From Gammaproteobacteria bacterium (GTDB lineage: Bacteria > Pseudomonadota > Gammaproteobacteria > Methylococcales > Methylomonadaceae), in the NCBI GenBank assembly GCA_024277935.1, contig JAJRUF010000133.1:1-64000 (forward strand): 64,000 nucleotides of DNA, written 5' to 3'. The notes beneath the pieces were generated by a model. It had not been told where the DNA came from. It saw only the letters and a program-made list of their open reading frames with translations, and made no database searches. The translations under genes were made by a program, and so were the position numbers. This document shows positions 45,837 to 56,636 of the stretch, piece after piece (within the stretch, counting starts at the first letter, position 1; the number at the start of each line of letters is the position of its first letter).

Positions 45837-47165
45837 CTATAAAAATGTAAAAATTCTTGTACTGCTGTTAATGCGATAACAAGCTTCCTTATTAATACTA
45901 AAGTATTCCTCACTGACCCATAAATCTGCTACTGCCGCTAACTGGTCATCTAAATAAATTAAAGGAATCATACTCCTTTGCCAGGGTGGAATACCTTTTT
46001 CTTGATATAAGTTCTTTAGCGTATGATGCCCTTTTCTTCCCGGTAACCTTATTTTCTCAGTACCCTGGCGAAATTTAACCACAACTTTAGCATTGTCCCA
46101 GCATTTTTTAGAAATCCCCTGCTCAGAATCAGTAATAAACAAATTTGAACCATTCGCAAGATTTATTCGCCTATTATTATCAGGCCAAGATTGTTCTGTA
46201 AGTACTGGGTTAAAATTAATATCTTGTAAACAGAATAATTTATTTCTATAACGCCTAATACTGTACCCTTGCCCCTTAATTTCAGGATTTTTTGATTCCG
46301 AAGCATTTATTACTTGATTAAAAATGCTGTCAACAAATTTTTCTGCTGGCATTCTTAATTGATTAACTTTAAACCACTGCCTGATTAGCAAAGTTTGTTT
46401 ATGTTTATCAAGTTTTAACAATAGATTAATATCAAGTGTTTGAGTTACTTCATCCGCTATTTGCTTATATAAATTTACCGCCAAATCATCTAACTGAAAA
46501 TGAGCATTAGCACAATGCCTAGCTGAACGCGCTACTGTTCTATCAAGTGCAGGCCATTTTTGCTTTAATTTAGGTATTATTTGATTACGCAAAAAATTAC
46601 GATCAAAATCATCACGTTTATTACTTGGATCTTCAATCCAAGATAATTGATTTGTTATTGCATAATTATCAATATTTTGCTTAGAAATATCTAATAGTGG
46701 CCGATACATATAGCCTTTACCAAAGGCTATATGTATCGGCATTCCAGAAAGACCTTGCACACCAGCCCCTCTAAAAAGCTGCAACAATACTGTTTCCATT
46801 TGGTCCTCTCGATGCTGTGCCAGTAAAACCACATCATTCTGACCTAATAGAGCTTTCAGAGCCTGATAACGGGCATCTCTGGCCAACTCTTCTAAACTTT
46901 TACGACTAGATTTATCTACCTCTACTTTAATACTCCGGAAGCGTACACCTAAAGTTAAAGCGACCACCTGACAGTGCTCTGCCCATGCATCAGCTTCATC
47001 TTGTAAACCATGATTTACATAAACAGCCGTTACTTTGTGCTTTAACTGAGGATTATGGGAAATAAGGTGTAATAAAACATGAGAATCTACTCCACCACTA
47101 TAAGCAATAAAAATCTTATTAGGGTTTAAGGCTAGTAATGCAGTAAAACATTTTGAGTTTGGCAT
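45837..47165 (-). CDS. tilS: tRNA(Ile)-lysidine synthase
   Basis: A 442-residue N-type ATP pyrophosphatase with the PP-loop AYSGGVDSHVLLHL (about 20) and downstream HREDQMETVLLQLFRGAG and WIEDPSN motifs. It converts C34 of the AUA-reading tRNA(Ile) to lysidine; essential in most bacteria. The C-terminal domain (about 350-442, VKFRQGTEKIRLPGRKGHHTLKNLYQ) is complete. Confidence 0.96.
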   Translation of the reverse strand: MPNSKCFTALLALNPNKIFIAYSGGVDSHVLLHLISHNPQLKHKVTAVYVNHGLQDEADAWAEHCQVVALTLGVRFRSIKVEVDKSSRKSLEELARDARYQALKALLGQNDVVLLAQHREDQMETVLLQLFRGAGVQGLSGMPIHIAFGKGYMYRPLLDISKQNIDNYAITNQLSWIEDPSNKRDDFDRNFLRNQIIPKLKQKWPALDRTVARSARHCANAHFQLDDLAVNLYKQIADEVTQTLDINLLLKLDKHKQTLLIRQWFKVNQLRMPAEKFVDSIFNQVINASESKNPEIKGQGYSIRRYRNKLFCLQDINFNPVLTEQSWPDNNRRINLANGSNLFITDSEQGISKKCWDNAKVVVKFRQGTEKIRLPGRKGHHTLKNLYQEKGIPPWQRSMIPLIYLDDQLAAVADLWVSEEYFSINKEACYRINSSTRIFTFL

Positions 47166-47173
47166 ATTAAACG

Positions 47174-47201
47174 AAAAAGACCGACAAAAGTCGGCCTTTT
47201 T
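47174..47201 (-). terminator. Rho-independent terminator of accA
   Basis: AAAAAG-CCGAC and GTCGG-CTTTTT form a stem with an AAAA loop, with a T-run on either strand. On the minus strand it lies 20 bases after the accA stop and directly before the tilS ATG (47165), so it may trim or attenuate read-through into tilS. Confidence 0.75.
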
Positions 47202-47222
47202 AAAACAAGAAAAAATTACAAG

Positions 47223-48191
47223 CTACTTGGTTATTTCTTCAGAAAAAGATCCATACCGCATAATACGTTGATAACGCTCATTAACCAGGTCGTCCATACC
47301 AATCTTTTTCAACTCATCCAAATGCCTAATTAAAGTTTCTCTTAAGCTTAAAGCTGTTTTCTGATAATCCCGATGTCCACCACCTACTGGCTCACGAACA
47401 ACCTCATCTAAAAACCCCTGCTCACGTACTCTATCAGATGTTATCCCCATTGCCTCAGCTGCCAGCTTGGATTTATCAGCACTTTTCCATAAAATAGAAG
47501 CACACCCTTCAGGTGAAATAACCGCATAAGTACTGTATTCCAACATAATAAGCCTATCGCCTACACCAATCGCTAAAGCACCACCAGATCCACCTTCACC
47601 AATCACCACACAAATAACTTGCGTTCTTAGCCTGGACATTTCAAAAAGATTCTTTGCAATAGCTTCACTTTGCCCCCTCTCCTCTGCACCAATTCCAGGA
47701 TATGCCCCCGGTGTGTCGATAAGACATATAACAGGTAATGAAAACCGTTCTGCCATTTTCATAATTCGAAGAGCTTTTCGATAACCTTCTGGGCGTGGCA
47801 TACCAAAGTTACGTCGTATCTTTTCTTTAGTATCTCGACCTTTTTGGTGTCCGATAACAATAATAGGTTGCCCTTCTAGTTTAGCTAAGCCACAAACCAA
47901 AGCAGGGTCATCAGCATACGCTCGATCACCATGTAATTCATGGAAATCTGTAAACATATACTCAATAAAATCCAGCGTATAAGGGCGCTCTGGGTGACGT
48001 GATAATTGAGAAATCTGCCAATCAGATAAATCAGCGAAAATTGAGGCCGTTAAACTCTCACTTTTTTCCTCAAGTTGTTTAAGCGTATCGGAAATATTAA
48101 TATCATTATCAAACTCCACTTTGCGGAGTTCTTCAATCTTCGCTTCTAACTCAGCGATAGGTTGTTCAAAGTCTAGAAATTTTAGATCCAT
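47223..48191 (-). CDS. accA: Acetyl-CoA carboxylase carboxyltransferase subunit alpha
   Basis: A 322-residue subunit that, with AccD, moves carboxyl from biotin to acetyl-CoA. It starts [22 protein letters not shown], the family N-terminus, at the ATG at 48191; an in-frame reading from 48257 adds unrelated residues. Core motifs [10 protein letters not shown] and [15 protein letters not shown] form the oxyanion pocket. Usual length. Confidence 0.96.
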   Translation of the reverse strand: MDLKFLDFEQPIAELEAKIEELRKVEFDNDINISDTLKQLEEKSESLTASIFADLSDWQISQLSRHPERPYTLDFIEYMFTDFHELHGDRAYADDPALVCGLAKLEGQPIIVIGHQKGRDTKEKIRRNFGMPRPEGYRKALRIMKMAERFSLPVICLIDTPGAYPGIGAEERGQSEAIAKNLFEMSRLRTQVICVVIGEGGSGGALAIGVGDRLIMLEYSTYAVISPEGCASILWKSADKSKLAAEAMGITSDRVREQGFLDEVVREPVGGGHRDYQKTALSLRETLIRHLDELKKIGMDDLVNERYQRIMRYGSFSEEITK

Positions 48192-48627
48192 AAATGCCTG
48201 AGAGATAAATTTAATATAATTGACTAATTTTATAGAAAATCTAAAAATAATTCTCAATAATTTATCAAAATTACGATTTTTTACTGATTTTAATAAAACA
48301 GGGATAAAGTTTTATCTTTATTACCTAGGTTAAATAGCTATATTTTATAAAACATCCAATTTTCAACCCATCTAAAATAGCTAAACAAATAGGATTAAAA
48401 CCAGCCCACCCATTTATCAAAAATAATACTGACAAATTTGTCATTCCGTACTAATTCTCTCAAGTTCGATGTAATAGTCCCAACAGCTTAGTTCAGAACT
48501 AAGTATTTAATTGTCAGGTAACTATCTTTATTCTAACTTTTGAAAGTGAGGTTTTTGCCTCTCTTTCAAAAATATCTACATGATGATATTAACAATCCAC
48601 AATCTGTAAGTTGTAGGGCAGGCTTTA
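48192..48627. other. Non-coding stretch upstream of accA
   Basis: AT-rich, including the presumed accA promoter region (48200-48350). It holds a family C-like palindrome at 48538-48572 (cttttgaaagtgaggttttt and complement) next to the 3' end of the chemoreceptor-like gene. No gene is supported. Confidence 0.5.
48538..48572. repeat. Palindromic repeat related to family C
   Basis: tttgaaagtgagg and cctctctttcaaa flank a tttttg centre: the same layout as family C with GAAAG in place of GGAAG. It lies past the stop at 48628. Confidence 0.55.
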
Positions 48628-49722
48628 TTACTTATACTCAGCCGATTGAGCAATACTCTCTAATTTATTTAACACTTCCATACTGGCACTTTCCATCTTT
48701 TCTAAAGCAGATAAAGCCGCTGTTTTATTTTCATTGTTCATACACTCTATAGCATTAACACCACTTTGGTGAACCATCTGGTGAGGAGCTTCTAACTCCC
48801 TAAAGCCACCTAATGAAGAAAATAAATCTTTACCATCACCTTGGTAGTACCATTTGCCCAAGCGACAATCCAGGTGGCTGGCAAAATCATTCTTGGTTTT
48901 AGTTGAAACACCCATAATAACTTTATAAATTTCCATTTTATAAATAAGGTGGTCAAGCTTAACAACCTCAATAAAACTACGTAAAGAACTCCCTGAAATA
49001 ACCGTTTGCATTTCTGTTGACAGGGCAACCAATTGATCCATTTTACTGGATGCATCACTACCCATCTCACTAAAATTACTTGAATCAGCAGCAACTTCAT
49101 CCATTTGCTGTTTTGCATTAGACGTTTCAACTCTAATAGTATTAACAAGGCTTTCAATATCTATTGTTGCATCATTAGTTCTTTTTGCCAAAGTCCTCAC
49201 TTCATCCGCAACGACAGCAAAACCTCTGCCCTGCTCACCTGCTCTAGCAGCTTCAATCGCAGCATTTAACGCCAGTAAATTAGTTTGATCGGAGATATTT
49301 TTAATTAAATTAATAATACCCTCAATATCTCCTGCACTTTTATTTAAGCCTTCTACTGTTTTAGCCGTGGCTTGTGTCTCTGATGCCATGCTTGAAAGTG
49401 AAGATGATATCGTTGCAACCACTTGATGAGTATCCGTTAAAACAACGGCTGTATTAGATGCATTGTCTCGTTCGGTTGCCATTACAGTGGCTAACGATGC
49501 CAGAGAACTTTGCATGGCAATCATTGAACCACCAAATTCTTGAAATAATTGAAACAAGCCTCGATAAAAAGCATCCGAATTATCAGTTGTACTTATTTGC
49601 TGCTCTAATTGTTGCTTTTCAAGCCTTATCCCTTCCATTTCACTTTTAAGGTTTTGATTTTCACCTTTTAACTTTGCGATTTCATTTTCTGCATCAATTA
49701 TTTTTTGTTTATTAAAAAACAT
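48628..49722 (-). CDS. Soluble methyl-accepting chemotaxis-like protein with CZB domain
   Basis: A 364-residue cytoplasmic chemoreceptor. An N-terminal coiled coil (about 5-50), a signalling domain with the conserved hairpin [43 protein letters not shown], and a C-terminal CZB zinc-binding domain (about 255-345: [33 protein letters not shown], i.e. the His/Cys ligands). CZB proteins sense zinc or hypochlorous acid and control chemotaxis or diguanylate cyclases. No membrane segment and no che genes nearby. Confidence 0.9.
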   Translation of the reverse strand: MFFNKQKIIDAENEIAKLKGENQNLKSEMEGIRLEKQQLEQQISTTDNSDAFYRGLFQLFQEFGGSMIAMQSSLASLATVMATERDNASNTAVVLTDTHQVVATISSSLSSMASETQATAKTVEGLNKSAGDIEGIINLIKNISDQTNLLALNAAIEAARAGEQGRGFAVVADEVRTLAKRTNDATIDIESLVNTIRVETSNAKQQMDEVAADSSNFSEMGSDASSKMDQLVALSTEMQTVISGSSLRSFIEVVKLDHLIYKMEIYKVIMGVSTKTKNDFASHLDCRLGKWYYQGDGKDLFSSLGGFRELEAPHQMVHQSGVNAIECMNNENKTAALSALEKMESASMEVLNKLESIAQSAEYK

Positions 49723-49777
49723 TAGATCTCACTTTTTATATTAATTACTTAAGTAGGTAACTATATTTACTCTAACA

Positions 49778-49840
49778 TTTGGAAGTGAGGCTTTAGCCTT
49801 GCCTGAACCTTGCTTGCGAGGCTAAAGCCTCACTTCCAAA
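49778..49840. repeat. Palindromic repeat, family C copy 2
   Basis: tttggaagtgaggctttagc at the left and gaggctaaagcctcacttcc at the right, with a cttgcctgaaccttgcttg centre: a longer version of the copy at 3584. Between the chemoreceptor start and rarA. Confidence 0.75.
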
Positions 49841-50012
49841 AATGTTTTAATCAAATTGTTAGGATAATTTTAAACACTTACTTATGCTTAGCTCTAAACT
49901 AAACTATGGTCATATTAAATATAGCCTATGTTTTAATTTTTAACATAAAAAAACTATATTTGTTGTTAGGTGGCTAAGCATTCCGTAGAGATAGGACATG
50001 CTTTTAAGGTAG

Positions 50013-51326
50013 CTAAAACTTTTTTCTTTCCTTATCATCTAATTCTTTCAAATGCTGTAACTTTTGAGAAATTTTGATTTCCAAACCTCGTTGAACAGGG
50101 TGATAATACTGCCTTCCTGCAAACTCATTAGGAAAGTAATTTTCACCGGCTGCATAAGCTTCAGGTTCATTATGTGCATAACGGTACTGCTTTTTATAGC
50201 CTAACGATTTCATAAGTTTAGTCGGTGCATTTCTTAAATGAATAGGCACACCCAAACTAGCACTTTGCCTTACATCACTCATTGCTTGGTTATAAGCCAT
50301 ATAAACCGCATTGCTTTTAGGCGCACAAGCTAAATAAATAACCGCTTGGGCTAATGCCAGTTCACCTTCTGGGCTACCTAAGCGTTCTTGAGCTTCCCAG
50401 GCATTAATGGTAATTTCTAAGGCTCTGGGGTCAGCATTTCCAATATCTTCTGATGCCATTCTAACAATTCTTCGTGCCAAATAAGCCAAGTCACAACCTC
50501 CATCAATCATTCTACATAACCAGTATAAAGAGGCATCAGGCGAACTCCCCCTAACCGATTTATGTAATGCTGATATTTGGTTATAAAACTCTTCACCTTG
50601 CTTATCAAACCGCCTAACGCCACCCGAAAGCACTTCGGTTGCAATTTCTTCAGTAATTTCATGACTAGATTTTGCAGCAGCAAGTTCGACAGCAATTTCT
50701 AATAAATTAAGTAACCTCCGCGCATCGCCATCGGCTGTACTCGCAAATTGTTGTTTTAAGTCTTCCGATATTTTAATACCTAAACTAGCAAGACCTTTAT
50801 CTTTATCCTGCAAAGCTTGGTTTAATACTTCAACCAAGTCATCTTGAGTTAATGCGTTAAGCACATAAACTCTTGCTCTCGATAATAAAGCATTATTAAG
50901 TGCAAAAGAGGGATTCTCTGTTGTTGCACCAATAAAATAAAAAGTACCATCTTCAACATGTGGCAAAAAAGCATCTTGCTGGGATTTATTGAAGCGATGA
51001 ACCTCATCTACAAATAAAACCGTCCGTTTATTATGTTGTAATTGGGTTTTCTTAGCGTCAGCAACAGCAGTTCGAATTTCTTTGACACCGGCTAAAACAG
51101 CAGAGATTGATATAAACTCAGCTTCAGAATGCTTTGCTATCATTCTTGCTAAAGTCGTTTTTCCTGTACCTGGGGGTCCCCAAAAAATCATTGAATGTAA
51201 GCATCCAGCAACTACGGCTTCATACAACGGTTTTCCAGGCTTTAAAATATGCTTTTGCCCTATATAATCGTCCACTATAACAGGCCTCATTCGGTCTGCT
51301 AAAGGCTTACTAAAGTCATCAAACAT
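50013..51326 (-). CDS. rarA: Replication-associated recombination protein A
   Basis: A 437-residue AAA+ ATPase (MgsA/WRNIP1 family) acting at stalled forks. Walker A WGPPGTGKTTLARMI, Walker B LFVDEVHRFNKSQQDAFLPHVE, sensor GATTENPSF, and the family C-terminal domain (HKSVRGSSPDASLYWL, GRQYYHPVQRGLE). It overlaps nothing; lolA lies 30 bases upstream, the common lolA-rarA order. Confidence 0.95.
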   Translation of the reverse strand: MFDDFSKPLADRMRPVIVDDYIGQKHILKPGKPLYEAVVAGCLHSMIFWGPPGTGKTTLARMIAKHSEAEFISISAVLAGVKEIRTAVADAKKTQLQHNKRTVLFVDEVHRFNKSQQDAFLPHVEDGTFYFIGATTENPSFALNNALLSRARVYVLNALTQDDLVEVLNQALQDKDKGLASLGIKISEDLKQQFASTADGDARRLLNLLEIAVELAAAKSSHEITEEIATEVLSGGVRRFDKQGEEFYNQISALHKSVRGSSPDASLYWLCRMIDGGCDLAYLARRIVRMASEDIGNADPRALEITINAWEAQERLGSPEGELALAQAVIYLACAPKSNAVYMAYNQAMSDVRQSASLGVPIHLRNAPTKLMKSLGYKKQYRYAHNEPEAYAAGENYFPNEFAGRQYYHPVQRGLEIKISQKLQHLKELDDKERKKF

Positions 51327-51356
51327 ATTTATTAGCTCATTAATATTTTTTGAAAA

Positions 51357-51986
51357 TCAATTTTCAAAAACATCAACACCTTCAGGTGCTTTAAACTCAA
51401 AAATTGATGTTTCTAATACAGGATTCACCTTTACCTTGGTAAAATAAATTCTTGTTAGTTGGCCAAAATTATCGCTTAACTCCATTCCCCCTAAAATGCC
51501 ATTATCAAGCCCTAAAAGAATATATTTAAAGCTACTATCTTCATTTTTTGGCGACAATTTTACCCACTGCAAACCTTCATCAATACCTTGTTGCTGAAGA
51601 ATAAAGTTTTCTTCCAGTTCAATCTCACCACTTAGCAATAAAGCAGGAGTTGAACCTAATGAATCATCTATTTTCTTTATTGTTACTTGTTCTAAATCCG
51701 CATCATAAAACCAAACTTTTCCATTACTGGAGACAATTTCCTGAATATAAGGTTTTTTATAGCTCCAACGAAATTTCCCAGGACGACTTAAATAAAACTC
51801 ACCTTCACTGGTTTGCTCTGGGTAGCCCTGTTCATTTAAAACGACTTGTTTGAAATCAGCTGTTAAGGTGGTTGTAGAGGCTAAAAATGACTTTAATTGT
51901 TCGATAGGTTTTGGTGCTGCATTAGCCGTTATTGACGCGATTAAAAAGGCAATAAATGTGAATTGTTTTATTATTTTTTGTGGCAT
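51357..51986 (-). CDS. lolA: Outer-membrane lipoprotein carrier protein LolA
   Basis: A 209-residue periplasmic chaperone with signal peptide (cleavage near ANA-AP), FLASTTTLTADFKQVVLNEQG at the start of the open barrel, and GEFYLSRPGKFRWSYKKPY, which matches the LolA conserved arginine/proline strand. It carries lipoproteins from LolCDE to LolB. Co-oriented with rarA. It is the housekeeping LolA, not the divergent LolA-like protein of aryl polyene clusters. Confidence 0.92.
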   Translation of the reverse strand: MPQKIIKQFTFIAFLIASITANAAPKPIEQLKSFLASTTTLTADFKQVVLNEQGYPEQTSEGEFYLSRPGKFRWSYKKPYIQEIVSSNGKVWFYDADLEQVTIKKIDDSLGSTPALLLSGEIELEENFILQQQGIDEGLQWVKLSPKNEDSSFKYILLGLDNGILGGMELSDNFGQLTRIYFTKVKVNPVLETSIFEFKAPEGVDVFEN

Positions 51987-52060
51987 ATTTATAAATTAGA
52001 ATAAGGTAAAAAATGGCTAATAAAATTGGAAAAAACAAATAAGCTGTGTTTTGCATTCAC

Positions 52061-52915
52061 TTATCGTTCTAAAATATCTAGCCCAGCATTATCAGAGACC
52101 CCTTGCTGACTATCTAGTTCCCCTCGCTGTAATCCTACAAAATCAAACAACTGAGTATCTGCCATCTGTGAGGGTGAAATATTTTGCAAACTTGAAAAAA
52201 TAGTTTCCAGTCGGCCTGGAAATTGTTTATCCCAACCCGTCAGCATTTTTTTCATTGCTTGACGTTGCAAGTTTTCTTGAGAGCCACATAAATTACAGGG
52301 AATAATGGGGAATTCCTTAATTGCGGCATATTGACTAATATCTTTTTCTTTACAGTATGCCAGCGGCCTAATTACAATATTTTGTTTATCGTCACTTAAC
52401 AACTTGGGTGGCATTGCTTTTAATTTACCCGCATAAAACATATTTAGAAAATAAGTTTCTAAAATATCATCACGATGATGCCCTAGTGCAATCTTACTTA
52501 TATTATGTTCTTTGGCAAAGGTATATAAAGTACCGCGTCTTAAACGTGAACAAAGACTGCAAGTCGTTTTACCCTCTGGAATAACACGTTTGACAATACT
52601 GTAAGTGTCATATTCAATAATATGGAAAGGAACTTCGATAGAAGTTAAATATTCTGGCAGGATGTGCTCTGGAAACCCGGGTTGTTTTTGGTCTAAATTA
52701 ACGGCAATAATTTCAAAATCAATAGGTGCTGTTTTCTGTAAATGTAACAAAATATCCAGCATAACAAAGGAATCTTTGCCGCCAGATAAGCACACCATTA
52801 TCTTATCGCCCTGCTCGACCATATTATAATCAGCAATTGCTTCGCCAACATTTCGTCGCAGTCGTTTATGTAATTTATTAAATTCAGTTTTGGATTTTTT
52901 TGCTAGAGCGGGCAT
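52061..52915 (-). CDS. ttcA: tRNA 2-thiocytidine(32) synthetase TtcA
   Basis: A 284-residue PP-loop enzyme with [14 protein letters not shown] and the two CxxC pairs CSLC and CNLC that hold its iron-sulfur cluster. It thiolates C32 in a subset of tRNAs. Length and motif spacing are as in gammaproteobacterial TtcA. Single gene before the fabB terminator. Confidence 0.95.
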   Translation of the reverse strand: MPALAKKSKTEFNKLHKRLRRNVGEAIADYNMVEQGDKIMVCLSGGKDSFVMLDILLHLQKTAPIDFEIIAVNLDQKQPGFPEHILPEYLTSIEVPFHIIEYDTYSIVKRVIPEGKTTCSLCSRLRRGTLYTFAKEHNISKIALGHHRDDILETYFLNMFYAGKLKAMPPKLLSDDKQNIVIRPLAYCKEKDISQYAAIKEFPIIPCNLCGSQENLQRQAMKKMLTGWDKQFPGRLETIFSSLQNISPSQMADTQLFDFVGLQRGELDSQQGVSDNAGLDILER

Positions 52916-52962
52916 ATTTAAGAGCAGGCGAAAGGAGGATCAAAAAAGAAAAGCTACCATAC

Positions 52963-52995
52963 AAAAGGAAGAGTACTTAAATCACTCTTCCTTTT
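52963..52995 (-). terminator. Terminator downstream of fabAB
   Basis: AAAAGGAAGAGT pairs perfectly with ACTCTTCCTTTT across a nine-base loop; read on the minus strand it lies 15 bases past the fabB stop and ends in a short T-run. It separates fabAB from ttcA. Confidence 0.8.
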
Positions 52996-53010
52996 ACCTT
53001 GTACCTGCTC

Positions 53011-54225
53011 TTAAGAATACCGCTGAAAAATTAACGTTGCGTTAGTTCCCCCGAAGCCGAAACTATTAGACATAATGGTATTTAATGTCACATTGTCCTG
53101 CCTTTCTCTAACAATAGGAATGCCTTCTGCGCCTGGGTCTAGTTTATTAATATTAGCCGATGCACTTAAAAAGTTTTCTTGCATCATTAATAATGAATAA
53201 ATTGATTCATTAACACCTGCCGCACCTAAAGCATGGCCTGTTAATGATTTAGTTGAACTGACACTGGGTACATTTTCACCAAATACGGTACGTAATGCTT
53301 CTAACTCACGGGTATCACCAACAGGTGTACTTGTTCCATGCGCATTTATATAATCAATTTTCCCATCAACCGTTGCCATTGCCTGTTGCATACAACGAAC
53401 CGCACCTTCACCCGAAGGTTGCACCATATCATAACCATCGGATGTGGCACCATATCCGACTAATTCGGCAATAATATTGGCACCTCGTGCCTTGGCATGT
53501 TCCAGCTCTTCAATCACTAAAACACCGCCACCACCCGCAATAACAAATCCATCACGGGTTTCATCATAAGGCCTTGACGCTGTTTCTGGCGCATCATTAT
53601 ATTTTGAAGATAAAGCGCCCATTGCATCAAACAAAACAGACATTGTCCAATGCAGTTCTTCGCCACCACCGGCAAAAACTACATCCTGTTTGCCTAATTG
53701 AATCAACTCCATCGCATGACCTATACAATGCGCACTGGTTGCACAAGCTGAACTAATTGAATAGTTCACACCTTTAATTTTAAAGGGTGTTGCCAAACAA
53801 GCTGTATTTGTACTCGACATAGTGCGAGGTACCATATAAGGCCCAACCCGTTTAACCCCTTTTTCTCGTAATATATCGGCAGCAGCAACCACATTTGAGG
53901 TTGATGGCCCCCCCGACCCCATCACGATACCCGTACGAAAATTAGAAACTTGGTCTTCAGTTAAACCTGAGTGTTCAACAGCTTGTTGCATCGCAATGTA
54001 ATTATAGGCTGCACCATCACCCATAAAGCGTTTAACTTTACGGTCAATAAACTCACTTAAATCAATATCAACAGAGCCATGAACATGACTTCTAAAGCCC
54101 ATTTCTGCATAAACATCTGCATGAACAATACCTGATTTACCTAATTTTAAAGACTCTGTGACTTCATTGCTATTATTTCCAATGCTAGAAACAATACCCA
54201 AACCTGTTACAACGACTCTTTTCAT
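53011..54225 (-). CDS. fabB: 3-oxoacyl-ACP synthase I (FabB)
   Basis: A 404-residue condensing enzyme that extends unsaturated fatty acid chains. Cys-His-His triad: [39 protein letters not shown]-terminal [14 protein letters not shown]. The ATG at 54225 has AGAGGA nine bases upstream and gives the usual N-terminus [16 protein letters not shown]. It starts 10 bases after fabA; with fabA it forms the anaerobic unsaturated fatty acid pathway. Confidence 0.95.
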   Translation of the reverse strand: MKRVVVTGLGIVSSIGNNSNEVTESLKLGKSGIVHADVYAEMGFRSHVHGSVDIDLSEFIDRKVKRFMGDGAAYNYIAMQQAVEHSGLTEDQVSNFRTGIVMGSGGPSTSNVVAAADILREKGVKRVGPYMVPRTMSSTNTACLATPFKIKGVNYSISSACATSAHCIGHAMELIQLGKQDVVFAGGGEELHWTMSVLFDAMGALSSKYNDAPETASRPYDETRDGFVIAGGGGVLVIEELEHAKARGANIIAELVGYGATSDGYDMVQPSGEGAVRCMQQAMATVDGKIDYINAHGTSTPVGDTRELEALRTVFGENVPSVSSTKSLTGHALGAAGVNESIYSLLMMQENFLSASANINKLDPGAEGIPIVRERQDNVTLNTIMSNSFGFGGTNATLIFQRYS

Positions 54226-54235
54226 GATTAATCCT

Positions 54236-54751
54236 CTAGAAATCTTGGGTAGACGTAAATAATCCAACCTTTAAATCAGTTGCTTGATAAATTACTTTTC
54301 CATCGACTTCCATAGTCGCATCAGCAATACCCATAACCAATTTGCGCATAATGACACGCTTTAAATCTAATTTATAAGTCACTTTTTTAGCAGTAGGTAA
54401 TACTTGACCGGTAAATTTAACCTCACCACAACCCAATGCTCGGCCTTTACCTGGGCCACCAGCCCAACAAAGCCAAAACCCAATTAATTGCCACATAGCA
54501 TCGAGGCCTAAACACCCAGGCATTACTGGGTCGCCTTGAAAGTGACAATCAAAAAACCATAAATCTGGTGTTATATCAAGTTCAGCAATTATCTCACCTT
54601 TACCATACTTTCCGCCTTCATCAGTTATTTTAATAACTCGATCCATCATTAACATGGGGGGAAGTGGTAATTGTGCATTGTCGGGACCATAAAGCTCCCC
54701 TCTGCCAGATTTTAGTAACTCTTCACGCGTAAAACTATGCGGCTTTTCCAT
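54236..54751 (-). CDS. fabA: 3-hydroxydecanoyl-ACP dehydratase/isomerase (FabA)
   Basis: A 171-residue hotdog enzyme that dehydrates 3-hydroxydecanoyl-ACP and isomerises the product to the cis-3 form. The catalytic His is in [20 protein letters not shown] (about residue 70) and the Asp in the following helix. The ATG at 54751 replaces a TTG one codon earlier. First gene of the fabA-fabB operon. Confidence 0.95.
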   Translation of the reverse strand: MEKPHSFTREELLKSGRGELYGPDNAQLPLPPMLMMDRVIKITDEGGKYGKGEIIAELDITPDLWFFDCHFQGDPVMPGCLGLDAMWQLIGFWLCWAGGPGKGRALGCGEVKFTGQVLPTAKKVTYKLDLKRVIMRKLVMGIADATMEVDGKVIYQATDLKVGLFTSTQDF

Positions 54752-55080
54752 CAAATATCTACCTAGTTAATTCTTCTTATAAATACACCTGATTACCCAT
54801 AAGTTTCAGTTACTATATATTATATAGTTAAAAGAACCAATTCCACCCACTCATCAGCTCCCTCTAAAGAGGCTTTAAAGCAATAAATCGAGTGTTGGCT
54901 AAAACTTATCCGTAACCAAATAAATATGTGGCTATTATACCTTGCACATTCCCACTACGGAAATTTTTAGTAACGCAGGTAGGTAAAGCACTCTAAAAAC
55001 CGACTTTGAATACTAGGGCATGTGCTTTTTTTGAGTTGCAACTAAAGTTGAGGTTTACTGTATAAAGGACTTTGCTTATT

Positions 55081-55163
55081 TTTGAACGCTTCTTCGGTTC
55101 AAAAGGGCATATTCGCTACTTGAATCATCCAGGCATGGAAAGTAGCGACGATTTCTCAATCGT
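55081..55163. ncRNA. Possible structured RNA or structured repeat (three hairpins)
   Basis: Three stems in 83 bases: TTTGAAC/GTTCAAA (55081-55103), TCGCTACTT/AAGTAGCGA (55113-55148, long loop with catccaggcatgg) and ACGATT/AATCGT with a TCTC loop (55148-55163). Palindromic on both strands, so orientation is open. No known riboswitch motif recognised. Confidence 0.3.
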
Positions 55164-55184
55164 GGCTGCCTCCTTATTCTAACA

Positions 55185-55243
55185 TTTGGAAGTGAGGCTT
55201 TAGCCTCGCCTGACTCGTACGAGACTATAGCTCCACTTCCAAA
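55185..55243. repeat. Palindromic repeat, family C copy 3
   Basis: tttggaagtgaggctttagc at the left; agctccacttccaaa at the right, with a cgcctgactcgtacgag centre. Right arm partly degraded. Confidence 0.65.
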
Positions 55244-55312
55244 ATTTACTATTTCGAAATGTTAAAATAATTTTGACCCTCTACTTAATATCAAACTCCA
55301 AAACTTTAGCTA

Positions 55313-56371
55313 TTAATTATCCGAATAGCCTTGTGGATTTTGAGACTGCCACCGCCACGTATCACTCACCATATCCTGAAGATTTTTTTCGGTCTTCCAG
55401 CCCAGCTCTTTGAGTGCAAGTGACGGGTCTGCATAATTTTCAGCAACATCCCCTGTACGGCGAGGAACAAATTGATAGTTTATTTTTTTTCCGGTCAAAT
55501 CTTCAAAACTCTGGATAATTTCTAACACACTATAACCACAACCTGTCCCCAAATTATAAGCTTTACAACCACCAACCCCAGTTAAATCCGCTTCAATTGC
55601 ATTAAGTGCCTTAAGGTGCCCTTTTACAAGGTCAACAACATGAATATAATCTCTAACGCCCGTCCCATCTTTTGTTGGGTAATCGTTCCCAAATACTGAA
55701 AGTTGCTTTAATTTGCCTACAGCCACTTGTGAAACATAAGGTATTAAATTATTAGGGATCCCATTAGGGTCCTCACCTATCATGCCACTTTCATGCGCAC
55801 CAATTGGGTTAAAATACCGTAACAACTTAATATTCCAAGGTATTGTTGAATTGAGCTGTTTATCGGCTGCAGATAAATCTTTAAGAATATCTTCAACCAT
55901 AGCTTTTGATTTACCATAAGGATTAGTTGCACCATAAACGGGTAAATCTTCTGAATATTGAACCGTATCAGGCTCTCCATAAACAGTGGCTGAAGAGCTA
56001 AAAATCAGGTTTTTAACATTAGCTTTCTCCATCACTTCTGTAAGAATCAAGGATCCATAGACATTATTTTGGTAATATCTTAAAGGTTGCTGGCATGATT
56101 CACCGACAGATTTTAGACCAGCAAAATGCATCACAGCATAAATATCATGCTGTAAAAATATTTGTGTTAAACCCTCTTTATTACAAATATCTGTTTCATA
56201 AAAAGTGATGCTCTTAGCGGTAATTGTTTCTACTCGATTAAGTGACTCAGCTTTACTATTAGATAAATTATCAATAACGATAACATCATATCCAGCATTT
56301 AATAATTCAACACATGCATGGCTACCTATATAACCAGCACCGCCTGTAACTAATATTGTTTTATTGTCCAT
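55313..56371 (-). CDS. galE: UDP-glucose 4-epimerase
   Basis: A 352-residue short-chain dehydrogenase-type epimerase interconverting UDP-glucose and UDP-galactose (or the N-acetyl forms). NAD motif TGGAGYIGSHACVELL at the N-terminus, catalytic FSSSATVYG and YGKSK (YxxxK), GVRDYIHVVDLV further on. It is divergent from the exopolysaccharide operon 240 bases away and probably supplies its sugar donor. Confidence 0.94.
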   Translation of the reverse strand: MDNKTILVTGGAGYIGSHACVELLNAGYDVIVIDNLSNSKAESLNRVETITAKSITFYETDICNKEGLTQIFLQHDIYAVMHFAGLKSVGESCQQPLRYYQNNVYGSLILTEVMEKANVKNLIFSSSATVYGEPDTVQYSEDLPVYGATNPYGKSKAMVEDILKDLSAADKQLNSTIPWNIKLLRYFNPIGAHESGMIGEDPNGIPNNLIPYVSQVAVGKLKQLSVFGNDYPTKDGTGVRDYIHVVDLVKGHLKALNAIEADLTGVGGCKAYNLGTGCGYSVLEIIQSFEDLTGKKINYQFVPRRTGDVAENYADPSLALKELGWKTEKNLQDMVSDTWRWQSQNPQGYSDN

Positions 56372-56482
56372 ATTATTTTAAATTAAGTAAAAAAGGAGGT
56401 ATTAATCTATACTTTGTATGTGTTTGTGACAGCCTTAAAGTATATATTCTTAGAATCTATTTTAGACCACCAAAAGAGAATA

Positions 56483-56498
56483 AGGCACCGCTTTTGGT
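56483..56498 (+). promoter_or_regulatory. Possible sigma-54 promoter of the exopolysaccharide operon
   Basis: AGGCACCGCTTTTGGT resembles the -24/-12 pattern (TGGCAC, four bases, TTGCW) except that the -12 GC is GG. It lies 139 bases before the TPR lipoprotein start. XrtA loci elsewhere are controlled by RpoN with the PrsK/PrsR pair, which makes it plausible; the match alone is weak. Confidence 0.25.
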
Positions 56499-56636
56499 AT
56501 ATTTATTTCCAGTAAGCTTCAAAAAATAGTCTAGAGTACGGTATGATGTTAGAAATTGTCAAAATAAAGAACCTTTAATCAAAAGGTCTTATTTTAAAAA
56601 CCACCTTATTTTATGCTTTCAGCTTACGGTTTTATT

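Larger units (their letters stand above)
54752..55312. other. Long non-coding region between fabA and galE
   Basis: AT-rich near fabA (54780-54850, likely promoter region), then mixed sequence with three consecutive hairpins at 55081-55163 and a family C repeat at 55185-55243. No reading frame is convincing. Confidence 0.5.

Noticed and set aside
48810-49157. Second frame inside the chemoreceptor-like gene
   Set aside because: It is out of frame within a clear signalling domain and has no independent support.
53574-53756. Plus-strand frame inside fabB
   Set aside because: Antisense shadow of conserved FabB codons, no ribosome site.
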